Source: Allodiplogaster sudhausi (taxonomy: Eukaryota; Nematoda; Chromadorea; Rhabditida; Diplogasteridae). Taken from it: 64,000 nucleotides of DNA. Shown piece by piece: positions 27,079-39,051 of this stretch. How positions within the stretch are numbered: the stretch's first letter is position 1; each line of letters begins with the position of its first letter. The position numbers and the translations under genes were made by a program. The stretch is taken from the NCBI GenBank assembly GCA_945643635.1, contig CALZFC010000027.1, positions 3,724,501 through 3,788,500 of the forward strand. Direction: 5' to 3'. Below the pieces are notes generated by a model. That model searched no databases, was not told where the DNA came from, and saw only the letters and a list, made by a program, of their open reading frames with translations.

Positions 27079-28826
27079 AAATAGTTATTCCCCGGATGAT
27101 TTCTTTAACTTCATTTTCAATACTAACAATTTACTACGTGTAATATGTCCATTGTTATGATAATTGGTTTTATAAGCGGATGCTGAAACTGCAATAATGA
27201 CAGTAATCCAGCGTTTATTATGCTAGCCTAAAGTGTTTTTTGAATTAAAATTTAGTTTGCAACTGTTGTTTCGGAGATGGCCCTTACCGTCAGCCTGAAT
27301 GATAAGGACACGCACGACCTCCGAATGACTCTGTCCCCTTTATAAAGATTTGTAAAGAGGACTAACTCGACTAATAAAAGAAATTTATTACAAGAATTAA
27401 TACATAAACCTTATTGACTGTGGAGTAACGAGGTGGAATAGCAAGTCAGGCCTTGCTAGGTGGATGTGGTATCGATTGATAGAAAGAGAGAGAGAGAGAG
27501 ATTAGAGAGAGAGAGAGAGAAAACTATGGGATGGCTACTTGCCAATTACGTATTGATTGATGGAGAGAGTAGAGAGAAAGATGTATGTGTAGAGAGAGAA
27601 GTGGGAGAAGCTAATGAATGATGTAGATGGTGTGGGAAGGATTTAAATAACTAAACAGAAAGTTACAACCTTGTGACGAAATATATATAAACTGGAAGAG
27701 TTGGACGTGGAAGTCCTTTAGGAGAGAAAGTAGAGAAGTAGGAAGAAAGGAGGAGGAAGAGGAGGTGGAGACGAACCACCACGGAGGCGCCAAGCCTGGA
27801 CGCCAAACCCTTAAAGCACGGTTGAAAGCCGTGAGAGGTGCGGGATGGGCTTACACGCACGCATGACAACGACGCCGAGGAGAAAGAGGAAGGAAAGAGA
27901 GAGAAAGAGAAAAGCATGAGGAAAAGGCATAAATGACAAAATATGACGAAATTATATATAACACATCAAGTATGCACAAAACTGGCTAAGAAGCCAGCAC
28001 CGCATAAAGGATGGCCAGAGGGCCCATATCAATACAACAATAATAATAAGGGAAAGTTATAGCAACTTCCCTTAACATGACATGTCATAACAGTAAGTAA
28101 AAGAAATGAAGAGGAGAGTAGAGAGGCCCTGCCGGCCCGGAGAAGGAAGGACGCTAACAATGAGCTGGCAGAGACGGGATAGGCCTCGCGTGACACGTAG
28201 GCGAGGGAGAGGTCAACCGCTCCGCGACCGCAACGCGCGGATTGGTCTTACACCGCTATACAAAAGGGAGAGCGGGAAATACAAATATAATAAAATGTGA
28301 GCTAAACATGCAGTCATTTCCGTATAACGGAAACAACTGTGTTCCTGGCCAGTTTTAAACATATTGATGAAGGTGTATTATCCAAGTCATTCTTGATTAT
28401 TTTTATTGTTGTCCTGTAAATTGATTTAAAAACGGGGGCCGGAAACACGCTAAAGTCGCATGATTTGAGACTTAATTCACTAATTTTCAACTGTAAGACG
28501 TCATGAATGATTAATAGTGGAGTTAAAATGGCCTTAACAAATAATTAGATCGGTTATAAAGACGTCCAACATGGTTTGAACAGACAAAATGATAACAATT
28601 CGCCGTCGCATACGCACTAGGCCAGGCGCTGCGCTTTTGACCGCTGCGCTTTTGACCGCTGCGCTGTTGACCGCTGCGCTTTTGTCCGCTGCGCTTTTGT
28701 CCGCTGCACTTTTGACCGCTGCGCTTTTGACCGCTGCGCTTTTGTCCGCTGCGCTTTTGTCATACCCCCATTTTGTTTCTTGAACGTCCACTCTTCCCTG
28801 TCTCCCATCATAGTCCCAGTGCAAAG

Positions 28827-29227
28827 ATGAGCGAACCTTCTCCTCATCAGACGCTCACTCTTCTCAAATCGCTAGAGGCTTCTCGTTCGTCTGCGGTAAC
28901 TTTAAAAACCTCTTTTCAAATTCAAAATTGAATAATAGAATTGTTATAGGCCAGGGTCGAGCATGCTTTTGATTCGACGTACTTTCTGATTCTTCTCGGT
29001 CTCGCTGCACTTTGGATGCTCATCCTCTTCTGCATCTGCCGCTCTGATACAAACGTAATTCTAAGAACTTTTTTTTCTAAACGGCTCATTATCTGTAACG
29101 TATTCATATACATACATGCATATATTTGAATTACACGATATCATTCACATTTCAGGAGAATGCTCGACCTTTCCTTTCGAGGCGTTTCGAAGCAGCAACT
29201 ACACAAAGATACATGGCTCGCAATTAA
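28827..29227 (+). CDS. Single-pass membrane microprotein, copy 1
   Basis: Three exons (28827-28895, 28950-29054, 29156-29227), all phase 0, give 81 aa. Layout: a short polar N-terminus (MSEPSPHQTLTLLKSLEASR), one membrane helix (YFLILLGLAALWMLILFCIC) and a basic tail (RSDTN, then ARPFLSRRFEAATTQ, ending YMARN). There is no cleavable signal peptide. The paralog at 53006-53407 keeps exon structure and frame, with many synonymous or conservative changes, which supports it as a real gene. Function unknown; the plan of one helix followed by RS and a basic tail loosely resembles KCNE-type channel subunits, but no diagnostic motif is present. A foldback transposon ends only about 50 bases upstream of the ATG, probably within the promoter. 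Confidence 0.78.
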
Positions 29228-30564
29228 AATTCGATGTAATTAATCTAACACGCATATGTATTTATGCACGTACATACATTCATGCACATGTATGCACACA
29301 AATGTGTAAACTAAATTATCTTTTTCTAAAAGACCAATTCTATCAAGAATAAATTAAATGTTGTCTTGTGCTAACCGAAGTATTCAAGTGATCGTTCTGA
29401 AGTTCTGGCTTTTTGATGACCTATCTGAATATTGTCTGGATACCCACTGGACCTTTTCCCGGTCATATTGCACAATTTATATTTAACTTTAAGAATGTAC
29501 GAATCCTATATCATTGTTTCTACAAACTGGAGAAGCATCCGATTGAAGAATGTGAATTTTCATTGCTTTAACAGTATCACACTTTACAATCACACTAATC
29601 CTTTTTTTGGGTCTCAATTCTGCCTTTGAATCTTCTTCGTACAGTGTATGTGCTGGTGGGGTTCTCCATAGTGTTTCACATGCAATAAATGCAGAAAAGT
29701 TAGGTGTCCAGTGGAAGTGAGGAAGATCATAGCAGATACCATATGTACATACATACATACATATACATATAGGGAGCAGAAGAGGTAGAGCGTGGAGCGA
29801 TTGCGAAGCGGTCAGGACTCCGCCCATTGCCATTTGCGACTACAGTGCAACACTGTGTCCCGTCCTGGCTACTGCTGGTTGATGGTTGCATTTACTCCCC
29901 TTGGCATTCATTCATTGTTTTCTCCTCCTCGAACTCTATTTCTTTCACAATTTTCTTTCACTCTTTCTCATTAATTTCATTTTTTTTGTTTTGTTTTTTT
30001 TCTTTTCTCTGTGATTGTTACTATTATATTTGAATGTAGATAAATGTGTGTAACCAAATCCCATTGTAAACCACATAGCATACATACGTATCGGACCTGT
30101 AAACATGCGCCACGTTTTCATTTTCTCTCTGATTTCATTTCATCATCTATTTCCGGGTTTCACTCTATCATGCATTTCTATCCAATTAACTACTTTCTTC
30201 CGTCCACGCATACATCGAGATGAAGAGCAATCTTATATTTATAATTTATAATTATTTAAACGCTGGTATGCGTGTGTTGTCCAGAATACCCTAAACGTCA
30301 GAGGAGCAACCGCCCTCTCTGACCCAGGAATTTCGGACATCCGATTATTATTTCTCAGTCCACAAGTTTATTCCGCTCCTAATAATTTCCTTATGCGCTT
30401 ATTATCTCCCTTTCACTTATCTTCCTTCCTTTTATTTGTTTCTCTTTTATTCGCACCTCTTGCTCTCTCTCTCTCACATTAACTTTTCTGCCTTCTCCCT
30501 CTCTCAGCTGAGACGAATGAATCAAAGAATGCCCCGTGCCAGAACGAATAGCCTATCTGACTCA

Positions 30565-30609
<45 letters not shown>

Positions 30610-33513
30610 CCCCCTTTCTTTCTTTCCCGTCTCCTTCTTCCCGATTTCTCTCTCAAGATCACTCTCTTCCTCTTTGGAAGAAGCGACAATGATTTTTCGA
30701 ACTCTTCTAAACTGTTCGATGACTAATGCCTCCGCCCCGCCCCCTTCATCTGTCTCCGCTGTCTGGATGCTCTCTGATCTCCACGATCTCGCACTTTCCC
30801 TAGCATCGTTTGTGATCTAATGGCACGTTTTACGACCAGGCCCGCAGATGTTCTCCTCTCACCCTCCTGCAACCCCCTATTCCAGTCTTCTTTGCGAACG
30901 CTAGCTGGACGTGCGCGCCTCGTTTTCGTTTTGTAGAACGCGGTTGCCTCTGCTTTCATTTCATTTCATCATCTCTCTCCGCCTTCCATCCAATTGGCCA
31001 CTTCGTGGAGTGAGGAGGGGAAACGCTGGCCCCATAATAATCTCTATCCCAAAATTCATAGGAGCAACGCCCTCTCTTACTCAAAAGGGTATCGTCTAAG
31101 CATAACCCATCGGATTTTGATCGCACCTGTCCAGATCGATAGTCCAGGTTGAGAAATGATGATATCAGAAATCACGTATTTTTGTCTGAAGCTAGACGCC
31201 GACAATGACAAAATATTTATCAGCAACCTACCTCCTCAATTTATGCAAATTTTTCATTTAAAACTAAATATAAATCGCCGGAGTTCATTTAGGAAAAAGT
31301 GAAAATGGTTATCATCATTTCTCGACTTGGAATATCGATCTGGAAAGGTGCGATCAAAATCCGCCGGTTTATGCTTACGATTAGACGGTTCCCTTGTCAG
31401 ACATTTCGTCATATGAAGCAATAATATATGTAATTTCCCAGTTCACTATTTTATTCCTCTCCTGATAGTTTCCTTAAACACTTTCTCTCTCGGTTCTCTG
31501 GCAGTTATTTTTCACTTATCTTTCTTCTTTTGCTTTCACTCTCTTCCTCAAGTGAAGCGGAAAAACACGGAGAAAACCACAAATTACAACGGTGGTGACA
31601 ATTTCGATACGATGCTCTTATCCAACACAGCCATATTTAGCCGGCAGCCTTTATTTGCTGGGGCGGTGCGAGTTAGGGGGGATTTGGAAGGGAGGAGAGG
31701 TACTTTTGCCCTCCGAGGGCAGGGCAGGGGAAGGTCGCCTGAGGCACTACTCGCTTAGGCTTCCTTTGCCTCGAACGGCTCGCGCGAGCCGAATAGGAAG
31801 AGGCCGACAGCCTTGGCGTGTAGAGGTACGAAGTCAGATAGGCCAGCTGGTAGCAATCATTACTTTCGGTAACCGCCCTCCTTTTTCTGAAAATAGTGTA
31901 TGAATTTATCTCCCTCATCCGATCCTCAAAATTGGCGGCAGCGCTCGTAGCGGGCTGACGCTATTTGGGTTTCAGCTCGGCACTTACTAGGTTTACTTTT
32001 CTTGTTTGTGAACCCTATTTGGAAGTTGCACTCTTGGGGTCTAACAGCATGCTAACTCTAGCTGAGGGCAATATTTAGTCGGTACGACCCCATGGGGCCT
32101 AGATCCAGACTGCTTGAAACGTCCGTTTTTCGTGTGACGCTTGTTAACACCAAGACCATGGAATTACAAGAGATCATAAAAGTTGCTCAGTACTCCTTTG
32201 CCATTCCAAATACCTTGTTAGGGGTGCCAATTTTCGGTCCCTTGAGGGTATTTTTGGGAGCTACAACTTGCCTGTGAACGTATATGTGCGTTTCAAAGAC
32301 TGAAGTAAGAGATGCGGATGTCTCCCTTGGTACGTGATCCCATACTACATCGAAGTGAGTCTATGAAAAAAATTTCCTTCACGCCTTTTGGTGACATACT
32401 TAAAAAGAGAGTACTGCCTTATCGGCCGATGTTATCTCCTGCGTTTCTTCGAGAAGGAAAGTGCATACCTGACAATCAACTAATCGGTTGTATCGCGACC
32501 AATTCTTGCAGCTCGTAATCAGCAAATAATCACATATTTAGTTGCTAAAAGTATTTGTTAGTATTTTGCTTGCTATGAAGATGAGTTGATCCATTCTATC
32601 ACTGATTTTGAGAAGACAAACAGGACAACATTGATCAAACCATGTTTCCCCCGCCACTTTTTTCAGCTTGCAAAGAAATGATCATGTCAAGGGATGATTA
32701 ATGAAGTCGGAAGATTGAGAAACATCGATATGAGAAGAGAACACTGAACGACTAAAATATAGGAATTGTCATTAGAGAGTAAGAGAGATCGAGAGAGAGC
32801 GAGAGAAGAAATACAGCGAAAAAATGTAAATAAAAAAGGAAAAGAGGTGTCGAAGTAAATGGAAGGAATTTGCACAAGCAATCTCATGCAAACTTGTCAG
32901 CTTCATTCGCTCGGCTATTCATCTTTACTTCCACTTGAATTTCGTTTCACAATCTTCCTAATAATCTTTCTAATGTTTGTAAGAAAAGTGCATGAAATAA
33001 CATTGAAAATTACTTTATATTAGACAAAGGATCCTGCGTGATAATTTCATAGGCGTGTATTATTTCACGAAATATGTACATATACATAAAATTATGTATA
33101 TTTTAACTCCCTTACATTAGCAGTAGAGTATCTTTGTTTATATATAATTTTTTTAAAGCAAACGTCATTGTTCGCTGTACGGAAGGAATATGACTTGTAT
33201 GGTGCTTTTTATGCCCTAGCAAAAGGCGCAAAAGTTCACATGAACTGGGTGCATTTCTACTTTACGTTTTTCTCTGATGCACGCAATCTCTTGGGCACAA
33301 AGAACATAGCACCATTTTGGCCACGTTTCTCACCTTTCAGTAAACGTGCCATTTCTAGTAGTTCATTTCTTATAGTTAATTTCTTGTAATTCATTTCATT
33401 TCGCGAACTTTAGAGCCCATTAATTGACAATGAGTGAGAAGAGAATTCGGGTATATCAGGTTGTTTGGATGAGAGAATGAAAGTTTTGCTTTTTTTTCCT
33501 ATAAACTTAGAGA
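29228..33513. other. Long non-coding stretch between the two microprotein genes
   Basis: I see no gene. Contents: a segment at 29519-29610 shared with 19141-19230, CT microsatellites at about 30570-30605, a 280-base foldback element at 31097-31377, the start of the segmental duplication at 31554, and a 654-base segment (31776-32429) absent from the second duplicate. Short frames around 31552-31918 are GC-rich but are not preserved in the paralog. Confidence 0.55.
31097..31377. mobile_element. Foldback element of about 280 bases
   Basis: TAAGCATAACCCATCGGATT at the left mirrors AATCCGCCGGTTTATGCTTA at the right, and the pairing continues through the TGATCGCACC and CAGATCGAT words and a less exact ATGATGATA segment, about 75 bases per arm, around an AT-rich centre. 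No coding capacity. Confidence 0.7.
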
Positions 33514-34341
33514 ATGACGTCATCGCTGCCGATATTTCTGAAGGCGAGCGTATGCATCGCATCGATTCTGCTTGGCGCCATTGCCATCTGGCAGGTTAGA
33601 GATGAAGAAGGCTCTTCTTAATGGAAATGTCGATTAGTCAATCAATAACTGAATAACGATTGGCCGGTTAGAGAGCCTTCTTTTTATTGGTGAAGTTGAT
33701 GAATTAGTTAGTCTAGCGATAATTGAATAACTAAATATGCACATACATATGGTCAGATTTCATTTCGTTTCGCCGACTGCGACCGCTGGTTCGAAGTGGT
33801 GCTCGGGTCGTACATGCTGATTGGCGAGTTTATGCATCACAGCCTTACGCTTCTCGGATACGCCAGCAGGCAGGTCGGATTTGAAGAGATTTCCTTCTTT
33901 GGGTTTCCTTTATTCCTAGAAATAGGACATAGGCAAGGTGGTCCGTGTAATATTTCACAAAAAATTGTTTCCATTTTAAACGTTTGACCTCCACTGTTAT
34001 CTTGCATTCAGTCAATGTCAAGTGCGGGGCGTTCGAGCTCCCATAAACACCCATTTCTTCCTAATCTCTCTCTACCTGTTTCTCTCTCCCTCCTTCTTTT
34101 TCCCTCCCTCACTCTCTATTCTCCATTTATCAGTCACGCTCGAAATCATACAAAGAATGTTTGGCCTTTCAAATGCATTACAGTGGCATTTGACATTTGC
34201 TTTGATTTGGGTATAATAATAAATAAATAAATGGAACCAAAGGAGTGTCAGGGAATTTGGCGAAACAAACTATTTATTTAGGCAATGCTAGCCCGTGCGT
34301 CAACTCAGACCCGCACTGGCCGCGATGCAAGGAGAGGATGA
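33514..34341 (+). CDS. Two-helix membrane microprotein, copy 1
   Basis: Three exons (33514-33594, 33757-33873, 34282-34341), all phase 0, give 85 aa. The N-terminal helix (FLKASVCIASILLGAIAIW) could be an uncleaved signal anchor. A middle segment (ISFRFADCDRWFE) leads to a second, weaker hydrophobic stretch (VVLGSYMLIGEFMHHSLTLL). The tail is basic and polar (ARASTQTRTGRDARRG). The paralog at 56487-57344 keeps all three exons, all splice sites and the stop, with mostly conservative changes (for example GAIAIW to AATAIW, HHS to HRS), which argues for a real coding gene. No family recognised. The last intron contains CT-rich sequence. Confidence 0.7.
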
Positions 34342-35241
34342 AATTCAGTTGTATAAAGATGTCGAAACTTACATATTTATTCATGTGAATATTCTTAATA
34401 TTATATTAACCATATTCATAAGACAAATGTATTATAATGCCTTGGTATTCCACGTATTACTTCTAATGAATTTGGAATTTCACAAGAAAATGTCGATAAA
34501 AATTTAATTCTCTGCATACTACTTTTTTCTCTTTCATCAGAAAAATTCTGCTCGATTTCCGCGTTGTGTCATGCCTTTTGTTCTTTTGATAGCTTCTGTC
34601 TGCGAATTGTCTGTATAAAATTCTTATGCTTGCGACCAGGCTTACACGAATAAAAGAGTATCTTGGATACGAGCAAAAGCTTGGCGGGCTTGAATAAATT
34701 AAAACTGTCAGTTTAGGGGAGGAGGCTGAGTGATAAGAGTATAATGCACGGTTGATCAAAAGAATAAGGATGAGGTTAAAGGATTAGACTTTGATGCGCG
34801 TGTGGCCATGTGACTACCCAACCAAGTGATCATTCTTCTTTTCCTTCTCAAAAGCGATTGATACCATGAATATGATGCTCTTCATGAAGTGCAGTAAGCA
34901 GAGTGTCGACAACATACGCAGTTTCCCATGCTCGATTGATTCCTCATGCCTTTTACTTTGCTGTGTTAACGGAATGTGTTCCAGTGGGGTAAAATAGTTG
35001 GTCAGATGCTTTATTCGAATCGATGAAAAGCGTTCCAGCGGCGACTCACTGAATATAAAGGAGCATGAATAAACTGAGAAATTTAGCAAAAAAAAGGAAG
35101 ATAAATAGTGAAAAACCAGGCATTTCAGCTCTTATCTTACGGTTGGAAAGAAACCGATTACCCCAACAAAATGCAAAAATGCTTGTCTCCCGTCTAGAAT
35201 GTCTCGTATCTTAAAATCATTTGTGAATAGACAGCTTCTCC
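34342..35241. other. Intergenic, duplicated, no gene seen
   Basis: AT-rich stretch between the microprotein (+) and the 3' end of the astacin gene (-), collinear with 57345-58272. No frame is preserved between the two copies. Confidence 0.6.
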
Positions 35242-37099
35242 TCATACAATGGCGCGGTACGTGAAGTCGGCGCGCGTTGCATCGTACTGGCCGAAGAGGC
35301 GGACGACCATGCGATTCGTCTCGGACAGGTACGTCTTCGTGTTGTAGTTTACGCAGACGCTCAAGTTGCGCACAAGTTTACAAATTAATTAGCACAATTA
35401 ACTAGCAAGCAAGATCTGACTGCGGCCCGGAGATGCGCGAGTTGGCCTTGGTGTTGACTTCGAGCCCGCCAAAGATGCACGCGTTGTCCGCGTCGCCCGT
35501 GAACATGTATGTGATCTTGAGCTCGACGCGCTTGCCGGCCGGTGCCTGGAAGAAGGAGTTGGGGCTCGGAATCCAATGAAGCCAAATGGTGTTGGACCCA
35601 TTCTCAAGACCTCTCGCCATCGCAGACGGTTGTCTTACCGTGATGACGTATGGCTTGACGGTGAAGATGCCACGATTGCCGTCGCCCTGGCGGCCTACGG
35701 TGGCTACCTCGGAGGCACCAGAAGAGGACGCGGTGAGGACGGTGGAGCCAGCCGGCTAACAAAAGTACGGTGAACATATATGTTATTTCCTTTTTAATAT
35801 ATATTGATTATTTTGAAGATTATTTCTGCAGTTTTTTTTAAATTATTAAGACTGGAGCCTTTCCAAGAACAGTATCCTTACGTTCTCGTTGCAGGTGGCG
35901 CCGCCCCACGCGACTGGGCAGATGCAGCGGCTGCAGTCGTTGACGTCGGGAACCCCGTTATTGGCACAACGCGTCGAAGAGCTCGCACATTTGGCTGAAG
36001 TGATTCTTTACATAACTTTTTTGCTATATCTTTTCTTTCGTTCCTTTCTATTCTTCATCCTATGACTTGTTCTTGCCAGATCATCTGTCTAGTGAATTCC
36101 CATTCATAATGCACTCTCCTCTCACTTAACTTGCCATCTCTAGACTCTAACCGTCACACTTGTACATCTTGTTGACCATCATGATGTCGTAGAAAGAGAG
36201 CTCAAAGTTGCCCATGCTCTCCTTGTAGTCGGCAAACTCGCTGCTACGCACAGTGATTGCAGGGCGCGTTTTGTCGATGGTCATTCTTGAGAGAAGATTC
36301 ATGTGTTGATAAATAAATGTTGTATTGATAATACAGATAAATGTTGCGCTTTCTCACTTCGTCACGTCCTTTTTTATAGGCAACAGATCTTCTTCTCAAA
36401 GACTGCGCTAATTGTAAGAAACAGAATGTGGCCGTACCCGTTCGGAGTGGTCGGGTAGTGCATAATGGACATGATGTCGTAGGGGACGAGCTGTTGTGAC
36501 GAGGAGATCACGGCAAAGTTGAGGTCATATTGCGAGCTCTGCGAGGGAGTTTCGAAATGAAGGAAAGGTCAGAGAGACCGCGAGTAATGCAACCGTTCAG
36601 GGGGAGGGGTTGGGGAGAAATGAGGAAAATAAAGTAAAGGAACGAATAAATGCTGACATGGATGTTGCTTCGGTCGACAGTGACGTACTGCTCCCTGTCC
36701 ACTCTCGTCACCGTGTGCTGGAGGCCGATGGTGTGACCGAGCTCGTGAGCCGTCGTCTTGTCCTAGGAATTTTGAAATTTTAATTTTCCCGGTTTTTTTT
36801 TAGAAAGGATATAAGGTATGTACATAGAACTCAATAGTTTTTAGATGAAAAAAAAGTCTCATACCGACATGCAGTCGCCTCCGAGACTGATCGTCTGCAC
36901 CTCGCCTCCCTCGCGGCCCACACTCGACTGGCAGTACGCGCCGTTGACTACCTTGACGCTGAGAAAATTTTTTTTCTTTTCATTCTTTAATTTTTAAATG
37001 TTTATAAATTTTTTAAGGAATTCAATTTCTTTTCAATTTTTGAATAAATGGACCATTCTTGAATTCGCGCGATTTTGCCTGACATAAGGGCGAGCGAGC

Positions 37100-37143
<44 letters not shown>

Positions 37144-37946
37144 GTTAGGAAAATTTAAATGAATTATCCTTGAGTTTCCTGTAAATCCATGTACATACCC
37201 TCAACAATACCTAGGATATTTCATATATCTTCAATGACTTTTCGCTGCTATAAAATATGGCCTGAAAGAAGAATACAAACCGCATGCGAGTTGTTGTGTC
37301 GTCCTGGCGGAAACGGACGCACGTCTTCTTCTCCCAAATCTTCAGGCCGCGAATGACGTGCGGTTTCTGGCTCTCAGCTGCAGAGGTTTTTTTTTAATTC
37401 ATAAGAAATTAATAGAAGCGAGAAAGGAAAGAAGATAAAATTTAATTATATTTTATTATAATTATCATATAATAATTAAAGATCGAAAGTTAAAAGTAAA
37501 GACGCACGGTATCCGGGCGCGAAAAAGATTGGAATGATGCCGTTGGGCCACGCACGATTTACCATTGCCTGGCGAGCAAAGCGACCGGTCGGACCGCTGC
37601 TGAAAGAAGGCGATTTCACAATATCGCCAGTTATTTTGGTTTTTTTTTTTTAAATATATACATATAATATCTATACATATATTTAACACAAATTAAAAGC
37701 ACCTTTCGATAATGTCGCCAACGCCATAAGCGGTGGCATTTCCGTCGATCTGGCTGCTGACCAGCGAAGTGGCGCAAAGTGCAAGGGCAGCAAGGTCTGC
37801 AAGTTATGGGCCTTTTATCAGGCCAGCAGGCTTCTGACTAATTTTAAGAAGAAGAAAAACTAAGCCTCAAAGAATTCGGAAATAGCAAGACAAGTCTAAA
37901 TCATGGAAAATATATTTAAAAAAAAGGCAATACCAATCATCGACAT
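35242..37946 (-). CDS. Astacin-family zinc metalloprotease with EGF and CUB domains
   Basis: Secreted protease of the nematode NAS type, about 437 aa. Exons on -, 5' to 3': 37946-37934, 37796-37703, 37599-37508, 37377-37281, 36958-36865, 36762-36658, 36538-36438, 36285-36152, 35994-35882, 35755-35403, 35359-35242; every junction phase agrees. Signal peptide MSMIG then LAALALCATSLVSS; RQAMVNRAWPNGIIPIFF opens the catalytic domain. Zinc site HELGHTIGLQH (His about 136, 140, 146) and Met-turn SIMHY (about 189-193) are present, so it should be active. The residue after the third His is Thr, where astacins usually have Glu (HE..R.DR); the Arg and Asp-Arg are kept (TRVDREQYV). Next comes an EGF-like module (CANNGVPDVNDC, CICPVAWGGATC) and a CUB-type domain (GKRVELKITYMF, then CVNYNTKTY). 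Possible targets are cuticle or matrix proteins. A decayed paralog lies at 58273-61074. Confidence 0.93.
37102..37140. repeat. (TA)n microsatellite in astacin intron
   Basis: AT dinucleotide run between the exons at 36865-36958 and 37281-37377; not present at the matching place of copy 2. Confidence 0.85.
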
Positions 37947-39051
37947 GGCTGCTTTTCGCCGAACCAACGAAGTGGCGGGGCGAATGTGAAGTGATGTTCC
38001 ATTTCGGCTGCCGGGCCTTTTATATGTGGCTCTTCCACCCTCAAGAATGCCTGTGCAATCGTATGCCATGTGTACATGAGGATCCATGCATCCGAATTTG
38101 TTGTAGCTGTTTTTTGCCGCGCTTTCCTTGCCCGGATAATGATGCTGCTCGCTGCTCACTGCTGTAGGCCCCTCTGCTTCCTTTCATGGCGCCTGTTCAA
38201 ATAGCACGGCGCCATGTGCTGTGTGTCACATGCAACAAGAATCTGTTTAGAGATATCGGTCATCCTCGAAATTAAGCCTTTTTTCGTAGTCGGATTATAA
38301 TAAGCACCAAAAATATACATAGTTATCGCTAATTCTCACTCGGATGAATGAATCACACCCTCCATTATTATTTCCCTAACAATTAGTATCGCCCGGCTCG
38401 ATGACCTTTCGACAACTGGACAATCAACGGACTTTTCCAAGAATGAAACGACGATTAGTATGCTCTCGCCTCCTTTGTCGTCTCGCCCGCCCGTTTGCAA
38501 ACTCTCCATTCTCTCCGCTGAGCTTCTACTCTTTGCCAAATTTTCCCTCCCCCTCTCACCTCTATTTTGCTCGACTCTTTCTTTCTACTTTCCTCGCTAC
38601 ATACCTTCCCGTTCCAACACTCTTGTTCACGTTGGCAATTGATTAATTTTTCATCTCTTTGCTTTCAGGAATATTTCACGAATTTTAATAGAAAGTAGAG
38701 AGGAACTAAATGAAAGGCCCATGCATATGTTATTAGATGCCTTTCTTTCTTCTGTCTACATACCTTATATGCCAAAAGAAGACCGAAACGTAGCCTTATT
38801 TTCAGTTGTTGAATCATCAATTTTGGTGTTACTTTGCATCAAACGAAAAGGAGCGATTAGAACGCATCGAAAAGTGAAAATAATCTCATTCTAGATTGAG
38901 CCATTCGTATTCTTTTTAATGATTCACATTTTCTTGGTTGAGACTAAAGCTATAGAGAATCCGTATTCTCAATCGATAACGGCAATCACATAGAGTCATT
39001 TGTGGAAGCCTTGTTAACTTCTGTTACTTTATTCTCCTTGAAAAAAAACTT
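37947..39051. other. Intergenic, duplicated, no gene seen
   Basis: 5' flank of the astacin gene plus about 1 kb that is nearly identical to 61075-62178. High similarity is not restricted to any frame. The astacin promoter should lie in the first few hundred bases. Confidence 0.6.

Larger units (their letters stand above)
26161..28769. mobile_element. 2.6-kb foldback transposon with 8-base target duplication
   Basis: Bounded by ATTTTGTT on both sides (26153-26160 and 28770-28777), a perfect 8-base target duplication. Termini are GGGGGTATGACAAAAGCG at the left and its reverse complement at the right. Just inside each end is a minisatellite of roughly 14-base units (AAAAGCGCAGCGGTC/AAAAGCGCAGCGGAC), followed by inverted unique arms up to about 26560 on the left and from about 28340 on the right. 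A nested inverted pair lies at about 26560-26625 and 27200-27270. The interior carries CT and GA repeats but no recognisable transposase. An 8-base duplication suits hAT-type mobilisation. The paralogous site near 52946 lacks the element. Confidence 0.87.

Noticed and set aside
29760..29880. Possible tRNA near GGTAGAGCGTGGAGCGATTG
   Set aside because: No cloverleaf, no B-box at the right spacing and no acceptor stem.
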